Assembly (NCBI RefSeq): GCF_030272615.1
Contig: NC_081415.1
Location: 416,856,757-416,916,756 of the forward strand
Source: Cryptomeria japonica
Taxonomy: Eukaryota; Streptophyta; Pinopsida; Cupressales; Cupressaceae
DNA length: 60,000 bases
Direction: 5' to 3'
A model generated the notes under the pieces. That model saw only the letters and a list, made by a program, of their open reading frames with translations, had not been told where the DNA came from and ran no database searches. The position numbers were made by a program, and so were the translations under genes. Shown one piece after another: positions 10,383 to 19,209 of the stretch (position 1 is the stretch's first letter; every line of letters begins with the position of its first letter).

Positions 10383-11580
10383 TGTTGGCAACAACAATGA
10401 AGGAAAACTGAGAGGGGGGGGGGGGGGTGAGTCAGTTTTCACCGGATTAAACACTTTTGAGCACAATCTCAGATCTAATCAGCAACAATAAGAATAGAAA
10501 TGAACACAATAACAACAACACACATAACACCAAGATTTTGACATGGAAAACCTAGTTAAGGGAAAAACCACAATGGGAACCTACCCACACTAAGATGATA
10601 CTCTGCAGTGGTATATGTAAATATTATAATGGGGAATGCACATGCATTCAGGCACACTGCGTAGAGCTCATTGCTCAAAATATAATGACCTAAAAGGCTA
10701 CAAACCTCAGGGAAGGTTCACTACCTTACAATAACATTTGGACTATAATATGGTTTTGATGAACTAAAATAATCTCATCTTCTAATGCCCGATCATAGTT
10801 TCGGTTAAGCTCATTTGTCTGTCCTGCAACATTATCTGCTCAACACTTCACACTGAAAGATGAATTCACTTATTTTCACATACACCAATCTCTGATAATG
10901 TAGTCACCACAACGACACACACATTACATGTACATCACCTATTTATCCAAATCATCAAACATGACTACAAGGTCGACTCAACCCTCAAGACTTAATTACA
11001 AAAATTACATTACATGATTCATAAATTAACCATCAAACCAATACAATTCCATAGACAACATAGAATGGATCCAAATCAAATCCTCAAACACGCAACACCA
11101 CCAAAAATCTTGCCAAGATCAACCGCAACATGCTTTACCACAAAAAATGTTGCATAACACGAAGAATATCACCAGACCCGTTAGATCTTAAATAACGCAC
11201 ACAAGAATAAATGTGGACCACCAAGACATATAGGACATGATTAGGAAACACCAACAAGCACGTTAGAACCATCTGCAATAGCTGTACTAACACCACTTAA
11301 TTAAATCTCCATCGATCAACACACTGGTACTCAAGAATACTCAACAACAGCAACTGGGACTAGAAAAGAACTTGCAGAGCACCAAATCACAAACCACCTG
11401 AATTGAAGATACACAAGAACATCCCAAACAATCTCCCAAATCCACAACCAAAGATATAATTATACTGGAGCATAACATATTGAATAACAACTCAACTTTC
11501 TGAAATACTGGAACCTCAAAACATAAGAATATCTTGACATCAATGACAACAACATATCCTAGCAACAACAATATCCAACA
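10383..11580 (-). repeat. TE1 5' LTR
   Basis: On the plus strand it starts TGTTGGCAAC and ends ATATCCAACA, giving TG...CA ends on the element strand. It aligns along its length with the TE8 LTRs (37335-38568, 43083-44334). It contains a run of 14 G at 10414-10427, a perfect inverted repeat GAATGCACATGCATTC (10634-10649) and a small hairpin at 10713-10727. No second copy lies in the window. Confidence 0.9.
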
Positions 11581-11691
11581 AAGATATGAGATGTATCCAT
11601 ATAAAATCTACACTTGGCTAATCTTAGATGCATGGATATGAGCTGTCTAAACTCAAAACAATTATTTGTGTGCCATAGAAGGCCATGAATC
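11581..11691. other. Spacer between TE1 and TE3
   Basis: These 111 bases lie between the right end of TE1 and the left end of TE3. With 34358-34799 they represent the sequence that existed before TE3 inserted. No gene, repeat or motif is recognised. Confidence 0.5.
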
Positions 11692-12462
11692 TATTAGCAC
11701 CTTACAAAAGCAAATGACATTCCCATAAAAAATTTAAAAATTCCCATTATTTTCCCACTACTGTCAATAAAAGAATTAGCTACAATGACGATTACCCCTT
11801 GACAACCTCTACCTTGTGAGAGTATTATAATTCAATGTGTTTTCTAGCCCAAGACAATTTGGATTAGAAGAATAAAAGTCGTAAGAGGAGCCTTAAGAAT
11901 CACAAATAAAGAGGAAGAAAAAGTTGTATTATTTCATATAAAAACAAGAAGAAATCCTTTTTCACCAAGACTCCTTACGTGTCCTAACAAAAAAAAAAAA
12001 ATAGGCATGAAACCAAAGGCCGATAGGATGTGAACTATACTATGCCGAAAAAAAATGTCACATAGAAATAACTCATTAGAAAGACATTCTTTAAATCTCA
12101 TCAAAATGAAGATATCGGTGTGACACCAAAGATTTGCCAAAGCTGAAGAAGATCCTACCGACAAGCAAAATTTCACCAAAAGTGATCGATTGAGGAGACA
12201 TGTTTTATGTCTTATTGAAATATTAATTTTGATATGATAATGAAAGTCAAACAGAAATAAAAGGAGTCTCACCGAGGAATGATGTCATACTGAAAGCAGT
12301 GGTATCAAAGAGATATTTTGAGGTCACACTGAAACAATGAAGTTCGGTATAATAGTGAATGTCGAACGAAAGAAAGATGGATCTCATCGAAAGAGCATCT
12401 CACATTGAAGACACATAAAGTCTGCTTGCTATCCTCCATGATGATGATGGTTTGTTCATTAC
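11692..12462 (+). repeat. TE3 5' LTR, left piece
   Basis: Starts TATTAGCACC where the 3' LTR has TGTTAGCACC, so the terminal G is mutated. It aligns with 32537 to about 33347 and stops at the ATTAC target site (12458-12462) of TE4. No gene is present. Confidence 0.9.
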
Positions 12463-12923
12463 TATGAGATTTTGCCAAGATCAAGGGCTCAATGAAAAAT
12501 ATAATAGAGAGACAAAATAGATGATAGAAATAAATTGTATTCTATCAAGATGAAAATACTGATCAAATGGATCATCAAGAGTTACATACAATGAATATGA
12601 GCCTGCTTATATAGGCAAGGCTATATGGATATGTGAGCACACAAATATGACATGTGGCTCAATAAGAAACAAGGGTAGGTAGGAAATAGGTGTGGGTAGG
12701 TAGGAGAAACAATATAATATTCCACATGAGGTGGATCACCCACTAAATGTGGAATGTAACAACAAGATAAGTCCACAAAAGGTGGAAATTCTCCTACACA
12801 CACTATCCCAATATGGCACAAACACTCAAGTGTCTCATACCCAAACTACAATGAAATGCATTTCCTAAGTAAACTTAAGTAAGGTGTAATAATATCCAAG
12901 ATGAATAATTATTTACACCAACA
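12463..12923 (-). repeat. TE4 3' LTR
   Basis: 461 bases. On the plus strand it runs from TATGAGATTT (TG mutated to TA) to TTTACACCAACA. It matches the split 5' LTR pieces 18211-18368 and 24413-24714 closely. Short LTRs like this are common in smaller copia elements. Confidence 0.9.
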
Positions 12924-13418
12924 CCCCCCTTAAGTGCAACTTAGGGAATGCACTTAAGTCTACAATGCAACTAAGCAATGCAAGATGGGTCTCGGCTACG
13001 AGGCCATGTTAGGTACCCATGTACAAATGCAAATGCATGCAAACCAATGCAATGAAATGTATCACAAAGCGGGGAAAGAGAGAAAAACCCAATGGGAAAA
13101 AACCCTCCCCCAAAAGAGAGATGAAAACTATATACAAAGAACTCTCATAGAAGTATGTGAAGGACAAAACCCCATGTGAGGAAAAAGTCCCCCCCATATG
13201 AGAGAAGATCAAGAAGAGAGACTAGGAAGGCCCCCCTCAATGTGGAATCTGCACCAATGGTAGAAGCTCAATGATGAATGAAGAAACTGCTCCATGAATG
13301 TCGAACTGCGTTCCTTCCCTTAGGAAGAAACAAAACCAGAGGTGTATACATGAAGTCTCCCCAACCATGAAGGGAAGATGTAGGAAAAATACTCATGATG
13401 AAAGGAATCTCTGAAAAA
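12924..13418 (-). other. TE4 3' non-coding region
   Basis: 495 bases between the end of the TE4 reading frame and its 3' LTR. The purine tract on the element strand lies at the LTR edge (12924-12931). C runs occur near 13190 and 13230. No convincing reading frame or motif is seen. Confidence 0.6.
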
Positions 13419-14531
13419 CTACTCAAGTGTCCCCATGTCGATGCTGAAAGTTACCCCCTCCAATGGTGGTAAACTGTGCCACACTGCTAAAAAAGGCACT
13501 CCAAGATCTAGTGGAGAAGAATGTAGAATAATATCCAAAGACTCAAATGTCTCCTCTAAGCATAAAAATACCTCCTCCAACTGCTGGACAAAAGTATCCA
13601 CAATCATGTCAACCTCTAAATATTGATCATGTAGAGAATGCACAAGAGGGCTAGAGTGATACCTCACAACAATCGAAGAAGGATCACCCTCATCAAAGAG
13701 AAGATGAATGTCATCAATGATGTCTCCCAAATTTGCAATGTAGGACTCCACAAACAAACCTGCAATGTTTGTCAAGTAGTCATCCCAATCAACTGAAGCT
13801 GGAAGACATGAAATATCCTGTTGCACTGAATCACAAGAAGGCAAAATTGTCGCACTAGCTGCATCATCAGGTGCAATAGGTGGTCTGATATCAAGAGAAG
13901 GAGATGAAATGCAAGACTCAAGAACAGGGTCACATGTGAGAATCCCCAAGTTCAAGTGCCCAAAGTTCTCCTCAAAATCTGAATCATCAACATAGGAAGA
14001 ATCAACCTCATTAATAAGATCAAAATGTGAAAAAGAGTACAACCAAGATGCATGATCAATCACCTCAGTTGCAATGATAGCTCCACTCTCCAAGTCTCTA
14101 ATGATAACTGAATCAGGTGTGAACTCCACAGTTTTCCTAGTTGCCCCATGTGTGATTTGATAAATGGAAAGAAGATTGTTTGTCAAATGGGGTACACACA
14201 ACACATCATTGAAGGAGTTATTCCCAATGGCAATAGATCCTTTCCCAATCACATCCATGTATGTATGATTGCCCATCAAAATCTGTGGCATGTGGCAAGG
14301 CTCAAATGTAGAAAACATAGACTGCGAAGATATCATATGATGAGAAGCCCCTGAATCTAGAAGCCATCTCCCTGAATCATGACTTGTAGTAGCACAAAGA
14401 GCTTGTCCCTTTCCTTTATCTATCCCAAAAGAGTGATCCTTTCCTTTATCCTTATCCTTAGAAGAAGAAGAAGCCAATGTAGACGTTCTGGAAGGTAGGT
14501 TGATTTTGTTCTTCTCAAGAAGATTCTTCAA
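13419..14531 (-). CDS. TE4 ORF: retropepsin plus unknown acidic C-terminal tail
   Basis: An open frame of 370 codons with no internal stop. Residues about 20-50 are a K/D/S-rich linker; WLLDSGASHHM (about 55-65) is the aspartic protease active-site motif, with the catalytic Asp intact. Next come the usual copia stretch (GNHTYMDVIGKGSI, VPHLTNNLLSI) and the start of the GAG-pre-integrase region with FGHLN at about 190. Where copia elements continue into integrase, this protein instead has about 170 residues rich in D, E, L and S, ending SFSIDMGTLE-like (read TFSIDMGTLE), which I do not recognise. The ORF overlaps the Gag ORF by four bases (ATGA). The remnant HHCYKK frame just upstream suggests the overlap arose by a one-base loss in the Gag zinc knuckle. 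Confidence 0.78.
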   Translation of the reverse strand: MKNLLEKNKINLPSRTSTLASSSSKDKDKGKDHSFGIDKGKGQALCATTSHDSGRWLLDSGASHHMISSQSMFSTFEPCHMPQILMGNHTYMDVIGKGSIAIGNNSFNDVLCVPHLTNNLLSIYQITHGATRKTVEFTPDSVIIRDLESGAIIATEVIDHASWLYSFSHFDLINEVDSSYVDDSDFEENFGHLNLGILTCDPVLESCISSPSLDIRPPIAPDDAASATILPSCDSVQQDISCLPASVDWDDYLTNIAGLFVESYIANLGDIIDDIHLLFDEGDPSSIVVRYHSSPLVHSLHDQYLEVDMIVDTFVQQLEEVFLCLEETFESLDIILHSSPLDLGVPFLAVWHSLPPLEGVTFSIDMGTLE

Positions 14532-15343
14532 CTCATCAATAACCTTCTTATAACAATGATGTCATCATTGTCCTTATATGATTTCCTCTTAGGTGAGAAT
14601 GGTGAATCACCTTGTTGTGGAGAGGAAGATTGTGCTCCATCTTGTTGTGGTTTTGACTTAGGTTGCTTTTGATTCTTGCCTTTTCCTTGATTGCTTTGAT
14701 TCCCTTTATTAGCCACCAAAGCTTGTGACTTTGAAGATTTGAGAATCCCCATCATGGTCAACTTAGATTGCTCGAGTATCAACATCTCCATGAATGTATC
14801 AAATGAGGGAGAAGTGTATGAGGAACCTTGAGCTAACCTATGGGTGTGAAAGCTAGATACAAAGGCTGCATACTCTAAAGGAAGCTTGTCCAATAAGTTA
14901 TAAACAAATTGAGCATCCTTTTTGTCAATTCCACAATCCTTTAGCTTTGCTCTTAGCTCATTTTCTTTTGTGACATAATCTTGGATTGTATCAAAATCCT
15001 TGGGATCCAAAGTTGTGAGTTCACTATCAAGCTTGTAGCCCTTAATCTCATCAACTTGACTATACAATTTATGAAAAATATCCCAAGCCTCTTTAGTTGT
15101 AGTACACTTATCAATGTGAAAAATAAGGTCATTTGATACATACTTTCTAAGAGTTCCAAGTGCCATAGTGTTCTTAGTAAGCCATTCAATTTGAGCATTA
15201 GGATCAACCTTAGGATTAGGTGGTGTTGTAATAGTTCTAGTTACATAATGAATGAGTCCTTTTTCCATTAGTTTACTCCATGCCTTAACCTTCCATGATG
15301 CATAATTATGAGGAGTTAAAAGTGGAAATTTAGGAGAACCCAT
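14528..15343 (-). CDS. TE4 Gag
   Basis: The start is taken at the ATG of MGSPKFPLLTPHNYASWKVK (15343), which is the usual N-terminal position for this Gag type; a longer frame exists upstream. The 271-codon product has the UBN2-type capsid region (AWDIFHKLYSQVDEIKGYKL, then YNLLDKLPLEYAAFVSSF) and a K/Q/S/P-rich C-terminus. The zinc knuckle is damaged: the bases encoding DEHHCYKK are still present at about 14540-14565 but out of frame, so the frame ends at 14528 after VIRRLLMS. In the intact family Gag and protease would be one polyprotein. The capsid portion has no stop, so this copy is younger than its surroundings. Confidence 0.85.
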   Translation of the reverse strand: MGSPKFPLLTPHNYASWKVKAWSKLMEKGLIHYVTRTITTPPNPKVDPNAQIEWLTKNTMALGTLRKYVSNDLIFHIDKCTTTKEAWDIFHKLYSQVDEIKGYKLDSELTTLDPKDFDTIQDYVTKENELRAKLKDCGIDKKDAQFVYNLLDKLPLEYAAFVSSFHTHRLAQGSSYTSPSFDTFMEMLILEQSKLTMMGILKSSKSQALVANKGNQSNQGKGKNQKQPKSKPQQDGAQSSSPQQGDSPFSPKRKSYKDNDDIIVIRRLLMS

Positions 15344-16703
15344 AGCACCAAAATGAAAAAAAACAAGATAGAGAGAGGCACAATCACACAAGACACCCCC
15401 CCAAAATACTCAATCAAGAACCCCCCCCAAAAGGTGATTTGACACTTTATACTTAGTGCCTATACAATGGGCCACTTGCAAAATAAGGCAAAGTGGACTT
15501 CTGATTTTAATTTATAACTTCTCAAAATGATATATAAGAGACTTCAACAAATACCTGCTAGTGATCTAATCTGAGATCCAAGCAAAATGCAAATACCAAA
15601 TAGGCCAAAAATGACCAAATACTGAAAGCACAATTTTTACTCAAAATCACTGCAAACAAATGCCAGATTATGAAAGTAGATAACAAATTATGCACTTTAA
15701 AAAAAAATAGCACCTGAAAAGGAGGTCGTATGACCCCAAACGAAGCTTCTGAAGTTGCAAAATCGGGGATTAGACAAGTACAGTCATGAAGATCTACAAT
15801 TTTTGAAAAATCCATCCATCAAAATCAGAAAATTCTTCCACCACTATGAAGAGCATGAAATTCTAGCCCATTAAAAAAAATTGCACCAAAAGAGGAGCAA
15901 AAATGAGCAAGATATGGCCTTCCAAAGTTGAACTGCAAAACTGAAAAGCTCAATGAGAGAGGGTTTAAAATTTTTTAAAATACTGCTGATGTCAGCAAAT
16001 GACGGGCTTAAATTTGATGCCTGTCTAGCCGTAAAAAAAATCACCTCCCCCTGCATGGTTGTCTGTACTGTACGAACATGACACGTGGCAGTGTTGATTG
16101 GGCAGGTGATGTGGTTGAGGACAACGGTCAACGACGGTGGGACTTGGATGGTCGGCGGCAGGAATGACAGTGCCGACGGCAAGGGTCAAGGCTGATGGAG
16201 CAGAGAGCTGTCGGTGGTCCAGTAGGGAAGCGTTAGCGGGGGCTCAGGCTTAGCTATCTCTGGCGGATAGACTGGGTGCAGCGACCGATCAGAGGCAGCG
16301 GGAGCAGCGAGAGTCGTCGACAAGAGGTACGGTGCCTGATGGGAGTACCAGGGGGTATGGGATCGGGGTAGAGACTGGAGCAGGCATAGGGAAGGGGCCC
16401 GAAAAAAATCTACAGAAAGCTAACAGAGTACGGAGAGGGGGGTGGTCACGGGACCCCCCCAAAACAATAATTTTTTTTTCAAAAACAAAAATTTTGAAAT
16501 CCGTACGACTATAGCCAAAATAGGCAAAAGAAAATCTCACCAAATATATTTGACTTTATAGTCAAAATTTATGGAAGCGGCCTCCCAAATGCAATCGTGA
16601 TGTCCAAATCACTGTACGATGCCCCCCAAAAATGAAGATCCCCAAATCCAAAAATTGAAGCCTCCAAAATGTCTCCAAAAGACTAATAAATGAAGCCCTA
16701 CAA
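15344..16703 (-). other. TE4 5' leader
   Basis: 1.36 kb between the primer site and Gag with no supported gene. A GC-rich part (about 16060-16340) stands out from the AT-rich surroundings and includes CACGTG at 16082-16087 in the context ACACGTGGCA, a G-box-like site. Small frames on either strand have no recognisable domains. It may be captured host sequence, or simply an old leader. Confidence 0.5.
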
Positions 16704-16715
16704 GCTCTGATACCA
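16704..16715 (-). other. TE4 primer binding site (tRNA-iMet type)
   Basis: The plus strand reads GCTCTGATACCA. The element-strand complement TGGTATCAGAGC abuts the first bases of the TE4 5' LTR (TGTGAG at 16716-16721), which are then interrupted by TE5. Confidence 0.88.
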
Positions 16716-16721
16716 TGTGAG

Positions 16722-18210
16722 TGTTGGCATTATGTGAACCGGTATGAGGACATAATAACATTGTATGTTGTCATTGATGTCAATATGCTGAAGAGGTGAG
16801 AACCGACATATGTAAGAACCAGTATAACACTATGAACCAACATTTGTGCCAAAGTGAAGTGGTATGTTTTTTCAAGGTGAACCGACATATGGTTATGGGA
16901 ACCAACACATGGAAGCATTGCATGACTACCGGTTGGTAGTCTCAACTTCAGGGTTTCTGATTGAAGTGCTTCAAGCCTGTGTGGCTCAACTGGTGACTTT
17001 GTGTGATGAGTTAGCATGGTAACGAAGAATAGATCATGTTGCCATGTAAGCCTTGTGCACGTGAAGGATCTTGCATGAAGGAGATTGTTCCTATCTACCT
17101 CGAGAATGTGCGAAGTCTGTAAAATAGTGATAATGTGTGATGGGTTATCAGCCACCATGAAATCGGTGGAAATGGACGATGGAGAATGTCTTGAGATTGG
17201 ATCAAGAACTGTTGCATTTAATGTAGTGTGCTCAACGGTAAGGATTGAACCGTTTGAATTCCTTAACCTAACAGGTTTAGGGTTTAAGGTTTATGCTCCC
17301 GACCTATCTGTTTTCCTATAAGGTCGATGTTGTGTCTCTTTCTGAGGTTGTTGGCAAAAGTTGTGTGTGTGTATCCAAGAGAAGAGATACATGATTCTTG
17401 CCAGACCAAAGGAGAGTAGTGATACCTGCAGAGTGTAAGTGCAGAAGGTGAAGAGGAGCTTAATCGGATCTGCATTGGCATTGAGTGTTGTTACCAGATC
17501 ATTGTAATACCTGTTGATCTCTAACCACCTCAACAGTTGGAAAATCCCTTAACAGGGTAGCTTTAACCGGCTTGCTATAAATCCTTTAATAGGGTGACTC
17601 AAAACAATTGAGTTCTTGAAATCCTCTAACAAGGTAACCTTTAACAGGGTTTAACCCTTAACCGGGTATTCTTGCCATCCCTTAACCGGGCGATCTCTAA
17701 TAGGATCAGTTCCTAACAGAACCTATTGTATCAGTCTTTAACCAGACAAGGCTCCTAACAGAGCGGACTTCTAAAGAGTTCAAAAACAAGCTTGTGGGTA
17801 TTCATCCCCACCATGGTTTTTCCCAGTTGGGTTTCCACATGAAAAAATATGTGTGTTATGTGTGATGTCTTCCTCATGTGATGCTTTGCTATTTTCAGTC
17901 AAGCAGTAAATCATGTTGATCTAGTTGCTCATATGTATATCTTTGATGGTATATTACTTGTTCATGTATTAGGGTGAAATAGAAATGAAGTGTTAGAGTA
18001 TATGAGAAGATAGGTATCAATCGGTTTATGTTTGTCCTAGCTATTCTGGGTTTTTACCGGTTGTACTCTGTTTTAGGACCGGTGTTACTGTTTGTCTGTC
18101 AATGCATAGTGTCTACTGACAAACTAGTTTAAGAGTGTATTTTTGTCTATACTGATTCACCCCCCCTCTCAGTACCTGTTTGGTACTATTCTTTCATCAT
18201 TGAGTTATCA
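16722..18210 (+). mobile_element. TE5: solo LTR of a copia-type family
   Basis: 1489 bases from TGTTGGCATT to GAGTTATCA with perfect GTGAG duplications at 16717-16721 and 18211-18215, and no internal region, so it is a solo LTR left by recombination. It carries the GATTCACCCCCCCTCTCAG box near 18145, shared with the LTRs of TE2, TE6, TE8 and TE9, and a 12-unit hairpin array at 17546-17779. No reading frame in it is supported. Removing it restores the junction between the TE4 primer site and LTR exactly. Confidence 0.9.
17546..17779 (+). other. Micro-hairpin array in TE5
   Basis: Twelve short inverted repeats in 234 bases with loops near TTAACA, TTAACC or CTAACA. Stems include CCC/GGG, ACCC/GGGT, CCT/AGG, GTTC/GAAC, GTCT/AGAC, GCTC/GAGC and GATC/GATC. 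The array ends just before the CCACCATGGTTTTTCCC motif. Different stems around a similar loop suggest selection for structure in RNA. Confidence 0.75.
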
Positions 18211-18368
18211 GTGAGATTTTTCCAAGATCAAGGGCTCAATGAAAAATACAATAAAGAGACAAAATAGATGATAGAAATAAACTGTATTCTATCAAGATGA
18301 AAATACTAATCAACTGGGTCATCAAGCATTACATACAATGAATATGAGCCTACTTATATAGGCAAGGC
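18211..18368 (-). repeat. TE4 5' LTR, middle piece
   Basis: This continues the TE4 LTR after TE5 (the GTGAG at 18211-18215 is the duplicated copy) and runs to the AAGGC target site of TE6. It aligns with 12466-12620 of the 3' LTR. Confidence 0.9.
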
Positions 18369-18600
18369 TGTTGGCAAATGCACACTCCAATGAGAAATTG
18401 TAGGTGATTAAAGGTATTGTCATTGATGGCAACCTTACAATCCTATGGTACCGACAGACACTGGCACAGGCACAGACACTAACAGTGGCAACGACAAAGA
18501 TGTTTACCGACACCTTGGCCGACAATATTTTGTTTATTACATAATGCATTTTATTGTAATATCTTTTTGTAAGCCGACATGGCATATTGTAATAAGGCTC

Positions 18601-18609
18601 ATATATAAG
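18601..18609 (+). promoter_or_regulatory. TE6 LTR TATA box
   Basis: ATATATAAG in the context CTCATATATAAGTATGAG. The same context occurs in the 3' LTR near 23865. Transcription would start some 30 bases downstream, placing the hairpins at 18795-18911 in the RNA leader. Confidence 0.6.
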
Positions 18610-18794
18610 TATGAGATCTTGTAGAACATTTGTAATAGGTAATATGCATAGATGGATATTATGTGCGAATATTGAGGCAGATTGTGGAATAAGGTTTATG
18701 ATTATTGCAAGAGCTTAAACTGGTACTGAACCTAGCATAGCAGATGCTGAAATGAAGTAGTACATGATATTGGATTTACATAATCCATTTTTGT

Positions 18795-18911
18795 AAGTCA
18801 GTGAGACTTCCTTTTGTAATTAAGCAGTGAGCTTTAGATAGTTGGCCTTCTTGGATGTGCAGGCCCGTATTGTATCAGTAATATTCACTTATTGGCCAGT
18901 AAGCGAATATT
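18795..18911 (+). other. Hairpin group in TE6 LTR leader
   Basis: Three clear hairpins: AAGTC-AGTGA-GACTT (18795-18809), AAGC-AGTGA-GCTT (18822-18834) and a 12-base stem AATATTCACTTA/TAAGCGAATATT around TTGGCCAG (18880-18911, one A-C mismatch). The 3' LTR (24141-24172) and both TE9 LTRs carry the last one, with compensating changes in TE9. Confidence 0.75.
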
Positions 18912-19140
18912 GTGGGTTACAAATCCCACCGAGGTTTTTCCCACACCAGGTTTCCTCGTTAAAAATATTGTGTTATGGTGTGCTTTCTATGTTGTGTTTA
19001 TTGTTCTTATTTACTGCATTAATTCTAGTTTACTGGTACACTATTTTGGAATGCAATTCATTTAATAAGTTCAGAATTTCCATTAACCGGTTAGATACTG
19101 ATTCACCCCCCCTCTCAAAATCTATGGGAATCCTAACAAT

Positions 19141-19153
19141 TGGTATCAAAGCC
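19141..19153 (+). other. TE6 primer binding site (tRNA-iMet type)
   Basis: TGGTATCAAAGCC, followed by TGGT, is complementary to the 3' end of initiator tRNA-Met with one mismatch in the first 13 bases. It starts three bases after the LTR. Confidence 0.88.
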
Positions 19154-19209
19154 TGGTCCTCTATTTTCAAAAGCCTAACAACTTGAGGAAGATTCTGACA
19201 CCGGTAGAG

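Larger units (their letters stand above)
1..11580 (-). mobile_element. TE1: Ty1/copia LTR retrotransposon, 5' part, cut by window edge and split by TE2
   Basis: The element reads on the minus strand. Its 5' LTR lies at 10383-11580, followed leftwards by a primer site, the Gag start at 10326, the inserted TE2 (2247-10251), and then gag, protease and integrase remnants down to base 1. The rest of pol and the 3' LTR lie left of the window. The coding part and LTR resemble TE8 (37335-44334) throughout, so the two are one family. The downstream flank after the LTR is AAGAT, the expected target duplication, which cannot be checked here. The copy is dead: the protease and integrase catalytic aspartates are changed. 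Confidence 0.9.
18369..19138 (+). repeat. TE6 5' LTR
   Basis: 770 bases, TGTTGGCAAA to GAATCCTAACA. It contains the box TTGTCATTGATGGCAACC at 18417-18434, a TATA box at 18601-18609, hairpins at 18795-18911, the TTTTTCCCACACC motif, and the C-run box near 19105. It resembles the TE9 LTR from the TATA region onwards. Confidence 0.93.

Noticed and set aside
10414-10427. Run of 14 G as a G-quadruplex signal
   Set aside because: It is one continuous run without separated G tracts and its length varies between copies. It is part of the C-run box and may include sequencing error.
17546-17779. The short repeats in TE5 as a CRISPR array
   Set aside because: Units are about 12-14 bases with different arms, no constant repeat of 24 bases or more and no unique spacers of constant length.
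18199-18204. TE5 ending at 18199 with TTGAG as duplication
   Set aside because: TTGAG mismatches GTGAG, and the TE4 junction would not be restored. Ending at 18210 gives a perfect duplication and an exact junction.
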